Positions 35,301 to 44,300 of a stretch of 64,000 nucleotides of DNA are shown piece after piece. A program made the position numbers and the translations under genes. The stretch's first letter is position 1. Each line of letters opens with the position of its first letter. The stretch is from Macropodus opercularis (lineage: Eukaryota > Chordata > Actinopteri > Anabantiformes > Osphronemidae), in NCBI GenBank assembly GCA_030770545.1, contig CM061097.1:16882501-16946500 (forward strand), given 5' to 3'. Under the pieces are notes generated by a model. It was not told the origin of the DNA. It ran no database searches and was given only the letters and a program-made list of their open reading frames with translations.

Positions 35301-38300
35301 TTTATTATAATTAATGGCTGATAGTTTGCGGTAATTCAACGTCACTGGAAAAGCTGTGATAGGCTCCTTTACCACCCTAACCCTTATAAGCACAAGCGGT
35401 TCGGATAATGAACGGCTGTCATAAACACAGTTATTGCCTGTGTTTCTTTGTGAGCTACCACCACCTGTAGAGCAGGGACTTTTGGCAGGAATTTACAGTA
35501 TAACAGGTACACACGTGCACTTACCTGTTTCTGGTTATTAAGGTGCATCTCGCGGTCGGCAACCTCCCGGCGCAGCCTGTCTACATCCTGACTGAGCTGA
35601 AGCCGGTCCTCTCTGTCATCAGAGGCCTCATCCAGCTGCTTAGACAAGTAGAAGTTCTGGCGGTTCAGCTCTGCGTTCTCTTGAGTCAGTGTGGTCAGCT
35701 GCTCCTCTAGATCTGTTATCACCTGCACACATGCAAATAGTTATTTTTATAAACATCATATATTGTATACACTCAATAACAAATTCTTACCAAAAATATG
35801 TCATCATGGAAACTGGCCCATTTCTACATAAGGTTCATAAAATAACTCAGGCATTGGCAAAACAATCTGTACACTGTGTTGTAATGTAAACTTATTTTCA
35901 CGAATACACATAAGTGTATAGATAATTCCTTATATTATATATTAGATATAAAATATTTACAGACATAAAAAGGTATAAACACAGGATTATCCATATTATT
36001 GTTCATCCTCAACCTGATCTAACGCCCCACACAGTTTCAACTCTACTGCACATTATTACAGATGCAGTTTTCTAGGTTAGTGATATAATGCAGTAATCAT
36101 TCAAATGATAACTTGAATACTTGTAGAACAAGAATCAGGCTAATCATTTCATCAGCATCAGTCGGTTCGTTTAATCAAGCATGACTGCTGCATGCTGCAG
36201 GGAAATAAGGGTTGGAGGCTAATGAGACCCTCTGTTAAGAGCTTCTTATTCTCAGCTCTCATGGGAACATGTGTACCACGCAGAGCTTCAAGGTGGCAGG
36301 GGAAAACAGGCAAAGCCTTTCAGCACTGATTCAGTGCTTCTGCTCCCCCAAGGCAGGGAACTGGCAGCAGCAACTAAACACTTAGGGCAGGGTGAGAAAG
36401 TCAACGATGCAATGGATGCAGTGGTGATCTGGCAAGCTACTATATTTACTCTATTTGTATGTCATCCCCATCTGTGGAGCAACCTGCAGACCTAAGGCAA
36501 ATCACATCCTGAGCTGTGGATCTTCAACACTGCTGAATACAAATTGCTCAATACTTTTTGTGAAGGCTGTGGCTGAACATCAAACAAGCCCATTTAAAAA
36601 GACAAGTAAATCAGTCCCACAATTTCTTTATCTGAATTAAATATCGCTACCCAGTCACTGGATTATATGACTTATACATATACTGTATTTACAGTTCATA
36701 AATATAAAAAGAAAATCAATCAGTATACACCAGTATACTGGTAATTCAGCTAAGAAGGTAACACAACATAAAGAAGCCAATAGTTCCATAATGTACATAA
36801 TCACACCGTCTTCAATCAATGTTAGCAACATAAGTGCTAGCAGGAAGACTAAAGACTAAAAACCGTACAGAACAACACTGAACAGTTTACAGTTACAACT
36901 GTTTTTTAATTAATTACATTGTTTCAAAAACAAATGTGTAATATTAACCTTGCCTGTAAAAGCAAAAATGTGACCGGGTGGCAAAAATGATTAAATGTAA
37001 CCCCTTGGGAACTATATTAATTTTATTGATGATTTGACCTGACGTTTTCAAGCCTTTTTAGGTCCAAAGTGTTTAACAGAGGCCTAGCAGGGTGAAGAAT
37101 AAAGCGGCATTTCAAGCTTGGCTTGCTGAAATAGTTGGCTGTGTTGGCTGCATGCACATTGGCCAACTGAATCTATGGACAGTGCTTTCTAAACAGTTTG
37201 TGAGTGGGAGGATTTCAGAAGTGCAATGGGAAGATGGAAGACCCTGACGGTCCTTGCGTTTAGTCAGTGTACTGTGTATAAATCTGAAGGAGCTCAAAAC
37301 CCTGGAATCAAGTCAACAATTTCTCAAATTGAGTGACAGCAGGGGTCCAGAATAATACTACACATTGTTGTTCCAAGAAAATATAATACAACACTGTAAT
37401 GAAACCAGAATCATTCTGTACCACTTTCGAATGGCAAAAAAGACATTGCCCCCCTCTTGTGTGTAAAATAAACAAGTAAGTGGATAAAAGCTGTCTTATG
37501 AGCAGTAGGTTCTTGAAGCATCATTAACTGGCATGAGTTCATGTAATGCATCAGTATCAGAACCTTTAGTGTCAAGATGGCTTAGTTTTACGAAACAAGA
37601 CGAGGGAATGATAATTCTCTGCAGGCATGCAATGAAAAATTATCAAAACACAGACAAATGTTCAACGTCACTTGGCTAATTCAGTCAGTACATGCAGACT
37701 TTGAGATTCTATATTAACGAAATAAGCAACAGACTTTCCAGGTAACATTGAGACATGTCAAAATTAAAAAGCACAACAAACGCCCAAGCCGCCAAACAAC
37801 AATAATGACTGAATAACAGCCATTATATTGCTGTTACAGTTCCAGCAGGGGTAGTTTGGGTAATGATAGCTCACTTAGTTGTTAATGTGCACAGCGGCAT
37901 CACAGTAACAAACAGATCAACTGAGAATAATACTACCATTAATGGATAAATTGGCTCTATTTGAAACAGCAGTTCCTTTTGACCATAGACACATTTGAGT
38001 CAGCTCCTAAATAGTGTGTAAGTGTGGAGCAAAAGATTATGTAAATGTAAGATGTGCGTTATATTTCCACAAAAAAGTACCAACAAGGAATTGCATAAAA
38101 ATGTTTTCATTGTAAGACACATTTACTGGAAGAGGGCATGACTATTTTAGATAAGGCTTAATTTACTCATATGGATTGAAACATTGTGGCTGCTTTACAT
38201 GGTAATTGCTTCAAATTATTCTAATACTGCTCTTTTAATGTTTATTTTCAGAAGCCACATAAAAAAAAGAGTGAGTGTCTTACCGCACAGCTGTCTCTCA

Positions 38301-41300
38301 GCGCATCATACTTGCGTTGTATCTCATCTCTGTGTGCCTAGCAGGTATGATAAGAGGAAGAGAAACGTGTTTTACTGCCTGAATTAAAAACCATTAACGT
38401 AGACATTAGTTTCAGTACTTTTTTTTGTTTCTCACTCTGAGCACAGTGATCTCTTCCTCAGCTTCCGCTGTGGTCTCCTCTAGCTCAGTCTTGGCCTGCT
38501 GTAGCTGGCTCTCCAGAGCGCGGCGAGCTGCCTGCAAGTTGCTGATCTGGGATTCGCGCTCCTGTAGCGACAGGGTCAGCTCCGTCACCTGGCGCTTAAT
38601 CTCTAGCTTTTGTTCCTCATGCTCCAAACCAAGCTAAGAAGGCAGATGGAGAGAGGCATCGAGAATCAAAGAGTCAGAATCCACCTAGAGATGTTGTGCT
38701 ATCTTTTCTTTATTGATCAGCTTATACAATTCACTGAAATATTTTATAGATACAAAAAATGTAATCTTACAAGACATTACTAGACTCCTACATTATACGA
38801 TGTATCACAGTTGTGATTTCAAATGTTCTTAACTTTGTAAACGTCCAACTTAGCAGCTTGAATTTATACTATTACCAAATGCTTTATATGCTGCAACTGC
38901 TTCTACATGGGATCATAATTATATCCATCCATTATCCAAACTGCTTGAGCTCGTAAGGGTGTGTTGGAGACTCTCTCAACTGTGATTCGGCCAACCTGGC
39001 CAGTCCATTACAAGGCCAGCTTGGAATATTTTTACAATTGTTTTTCTTTTTTTCAAAACACATTTAGACCCACAATCTATCAACACAGATTTTAACTCCA
39101 CCCCCTCATTAAATCTCCTCACCTCTCGAAGCCTAGTTTCTAGCTCTATTACTCGGCTCTTGTTGCTTTGCTCTTGCTGACTCATTTTCTCAAGGTGCTC
39201 TTCAAGTTTGGCATTCTGGGCCTCCAGCTTCCCAGCCTGAGACTCCAAGTAGAACTTCTGCTGGCGAAGCTCTGAGATCATCTCCTCCTGCGCTTTCCTG
39301 ACAAATAAAAATGAGCAAAATGAAAAGCAACACGTCTAAGATAAAACACAATATCTTCCAGGTATTATATTGCACTAGTGTATCCTCTTTAACCCAGCAC
39401 TTGCCCTTCACCTACTATTTTCCCATTACACTTAAAGTGGATGTTAGAGGTGGGAGAAAAAATTGAATGTCACAACTTTATTTGAGCCCTCTTATGTGAA
39501 CATAAAAAAATATTTTCACCCTTACCTTTGACCAGAATATAAATGTTATGTCAAATAGTACTCACATGTTTTTTTGAGTGTAAATGCTGCTGTTGGCTGC
39601 CAGTTTGTTGGCTTCTGACAACTCAGCAATCCGCTGCTCCAGGCTGTTCATCTTAGAGTCCATTGCATTTATGGTCTGAATAATTTATGGACACTATAAT
39701 TAACACTCAATCACATCCGTCTATCTCTAGCTTTAAGTGGTAGATCAGATTAAGGCTCATTATTTTCCTAATATTTATTCATTATAACATTATTCAAAAA
39801 CAAAAACTATGTCAGTGTGATAAATGCTGAAATACACCAGAAGTAGCGTCACTGCCAAGCTGGTCAATTCTTACCGCCTTCTGTTCACTGATGATGCTGC
39901 ACTTCTCCCTCACCTCCTCCTCATATTTGCTCTGACTGGACTCCAGCATCTCCTTATCAGCCATGTCCGCCTTCATTTGGGCCTCTAACACCTGCTCAAA
40001 ACCAAGCAGCCACATAACCATAACCAGCATATGACTTTCATCCTGCAGAGCGCACCCTCATTTCATCCAGATAATCTAAGACGCCTAAACATAGCATGGA
40101 GCATTTCCTGTGGTCAAGTTAAACTTGTTGTTTTACATGGAGCCAAAGGGTCTGCACAAAATTAAATTTGACCTTAATCTTGTCTTCATAGAGCTTCTCC
40201 TTCTGCTTTAGATGAGTCTCCAACCGCTGGGCTGTGGCTTGAGTCTCTCGCAGTTTCTCTTCAAGCTCCTATATAAAAGTACAAGTTGCTTTAAAATTCG
40301 TTGCATTGTATTCTTGAGCAGCCATACAGTAACCAAAATTGCTTTTTAACTCATTTTTGGCCAGATACATTTCATTATGCAGCTTCTATGTTTGATGAAT
40401 ATGTAACGGTAATCTAAAACACTTAATCAGACCCAATCACAATCAGCTGTTTCTTGGCATGTTCTGAGAAACCATTCTCAAGAGCTTTCCTGTAGGTTAG
40501 TGGTGAGGGTAGTTTGATTGTGGTGACGTATGTAAAAATCTAAAAGTTGGAACTAACACAGAATCCTCAAGTGCTCAACCTGACTTGAATTGAATGTTCA
40601 AAAAAAACAAATTTCATAAAGGTTCAATTTAGTGTCTGTTAGTTATAAGGAAGATGTTTACAGTAGACGGGTCATATATTCTCCTCAAAGACATTGTACT
40701 TGATTATGTACTTAGATAATGACACTGGTCAATTGAAAAATAATGTGATGTGACCAAAGGAATGAACGTTTTGTATGAAACTAATAATGCTGTCTCACTT
40801 TAACAGGTTGGGCTTAACTTGTGAGAGCAAGTGAGAGCAAAGCAAGATGCAAACTTTAAGCCCACACCGATGAGGTAAAATAATTGAAAGTCCTAGTGTG
40901 GGTGTATTGCAGCTGCAAAGGGTTTTAAAGTGAGACAGTCAAATTTAAAACTAATGCTATAAAGGTATGGGGGGTCTTTTTGCATTTTCTATTTAAACAG
41001 TTGACATTCGCGTTTTTTATATTAAATAATAAACCTGATTTCTCTTAATATCTTGTAAAACAGCACTTCCTCTACAATGATGAAAGGGGGTTTGTTTATC
41101 TTACACCTCCTCTTATTATTTCAGCTCTGCGTAAGAGACGAAAGGTGGGTTACCAGAATCTTATCTGCCATCTGCTGAATCTGCTGGGACTTGCTCTGGA
41201 TCTCATCCTTCAGTTTTGTCTCTCGCCGCTCAACAATCTCCAGCCTTTTTACTTGGTTCTCAAGAGTCTTCCTACCATCCTGCACACAATGGACAGTAAA

Positions 41301-44300
41301 GTACAACAATAACAGCAAAACATATTCAGGCTTTCACTGGGTTGTTTCTCATTTCTTTAAGTTTTGAAAACTGAAACCAAAATTCCGAAGACCAACGGTG
41401 TAAAATATTTTATTATTTGGACATTGTAAGTAATAATAATTAGGCTTCAAGAAGGATATTATTACATATAAGCATTATCTATTTTGCATTACATAGAGTT
41501 GAGCTGACCTCATCATCATTAAAAAGGTAGCCAAGGTAGCATGTACCAGTTAATGTGGTCATGGCATGTAAACATGTCATCATACCACTTTCACCTGTGT
41601 ACTGTAAATGTGATGATAATAGTTCATGGGAATTGGTGAGGATGATGAAATGTTCCTTGATATTTGGATTCTTACTGTTGCGTGTATTCTCTCCCAATTT
41701 TAAACTTGAATGACACTGAAGGACTAAGGTCATGCACATTTTCCTATGGGTTTGGTTGACTATGATGCATGTATGCTCACTTGTCACAAATTGGTCTCTG
41801 TTAATGACCATAGACTCACTCTCTCTCTCTGTACAAGAATAACTTAGTAGTAAATGTCTCATACTCTGCCTGCTGTCTGATGTTACACTAGTGAATGTCT
41901 GAATCAGATTAATGTGTTTAGATTTACAAATACATACCTTTGAAATTGGGACATATCTGTCCCAATTTTAGCTTCACACATCAGGACATATAAATATCAC
42001 ATATTTTCTGTCCAAGTTATGATTAACTGTGACAAACATTGAGGCTATTTGACATGCTACCATGCCATCACAGCACAAGTGTTCCTCAGAAGGCGCAAAA
42101 ACAACATGTCTACAAGAGAACATATGGGTTCTTTGTGCTTAGCAGATACACAAGCCAGATTTATTTATGCAACACTTGTAACAAAGAGATTTGTGATGTT
42201 GAAAAGCAACAAATGACACTATGCGCAAAATAAAGAAAAGGGGGATGAGGAGGACACAGATAAGAAAAGTGTACATAACATGGAGATCATACTGTATATA
42301 ATGGAGGTGCGCAAGTACCTCTGTCTCACGGAGGCGTCTGCGCAGGCTGTCACTAGAGTCTTCCTTGTTTTGGAGCCTCTCTACATCTCGCTCAGTGCGT
42401 TCTTTGGCAACTCTCATAGTCTGAAGGAGGTCTGTAGCCTCAGCACTAGCCTTCAACGCCTAAATGTGAGAGGAAAAAATACAATAATAAGGTAAAATGC
42501 TCTGTTTGAAACAAACATATGCAACTCAATATTCAACATACAACAAACAACAAAGTTGTTACATGTTAGATACATTAGACCTTAGACAAGACAACTCTAA
42601 TATACTGTAATGTCACTATGAATTGATCAATCAATAATTGATGAATTAGAAAAACCTTTTTACTAAGAATAATGTGAACATGTGCCACTGTGATATTAAT
42701 AACCCTGCCATGCTATTATAAAATTGTCGCATAAATTATTACATACTGCACTAAAAAGTCTTGTTTTCCTGATTATTTTATAAACTGGTCTACACTAAAT
42801 AAGTTTATAAAGACTCAATTAACCTTGATTATTTCACACTAAAACATCATGTGCACTTAGCAATATGAATAGTATGTTGAAATATTTATATTTAGGAAAC
42901 TGGAATTAGGATAAAATTATCTTTACTGTGTATTTCCTGAAAATGAATCTAACTCTGGCATTCTTTGGCAGTTTAAACTGTTATTGGACGTTATATCAAA
43001 TCAGACGGAACACCACAGTGTATTAGAGACAAAAGTAAAGAAAGAGGTTACACTCAGCTGAAAGTGTAAACTGCTCGTTATCTTGTTTGGGAAAGCTCAT
43101 ATAAATAATTCATTTGGCTTTCTGGCTAAAACATTCTACCTTGGCAAGCTTCTCCTGAAGCTCCTGGATCCTTGATTGCTGCTCAGCATTTGTCTAAAAA
43201 ACAAAAATACTGTTATTGACCGTCTTAAAATAATCTGAACTTGTCAGTGTCCTTAACTAGAAAAATGTATGTTCTCTTTATTAATCACAGCACCTTTTTA
43301 ACTTAACAAAATTCATATACTGTACTACCTTCTCCAACCTGGTGATCATCTCCTCTGTTTCTGCTTTGCTTTGGTCTTTGGCCTATAAAAATTCAAGTAA
43401 CCATGTAATTAAGACACTAAAGTTCATCATAATAAGTTAAATATTATATTAGCTTAATATTTTTAAACTGAGTTACTGTATAATGTAATTCTAATTCTCG
43501 TAGTTCAAAATAGAAAACAGACACAATATGTGTCAAAAACCCACAACTTCCTCCATGAAACTTCAGAATAAAGAGCTTTACAGTAGATTGAAGACCTTCT
43601 GCATCCTATGCTGGTAGTCAGCAGCTTTCCTCTTCAGCTCCTCACTGGCCTGTCGAGATTCTTTGAGCTCAGCCTCGTACAGGTCACTACGCCGACGAGC
43701 AGCCGACAGATCTTCCTCAAGTTGCCTGATGGAAACACGCATCTCCTCCAGCTGGGCATGATACTCCTGGACAAATAATGCAGAAACCCTCAGATAACAG
43801 AGGATAAGAGGAGACGATAGGAGAAGGGCACTAGTTCCAAAAGAAAAGAAACGACAATAACGTTAAGAAAGAGACATTATAAGAAAGCAATGTCTACTAA
43901 TGACAGATACAATGTTGGTTGCAAAACATGTCCCTCCGTCAATGGGATTCAACCTTTTTGAATTCTTAATTATGTGCAGTTAACCTGCATTTGTTTAGCA
44001 GTCATTAAGGAAGCCCTTTGGACATTAGAGGAAATTGTTCAAATTCAGCCGTGATTAGTGCTTGTCTAGCGTACAAAAGTGGAAAACAGCCCTTTAGCTG
44101 CCTCAATGCTGTTTAAAGAAATTGTTTTGTTAGAGGCTGCTACATTATTCATAAGGGCAAGCTCATTTATAAGAAATACATTTTAGATGTGCTGCAAAAA
44201 CATTCCAACTAATCAGGATGGAAACAGTTCACCGCAGTAGGAGTAATTAAAGTACTTATGTAAAATCATATGTTAAATTCTCTGTTAGTCAACGGAGTAC

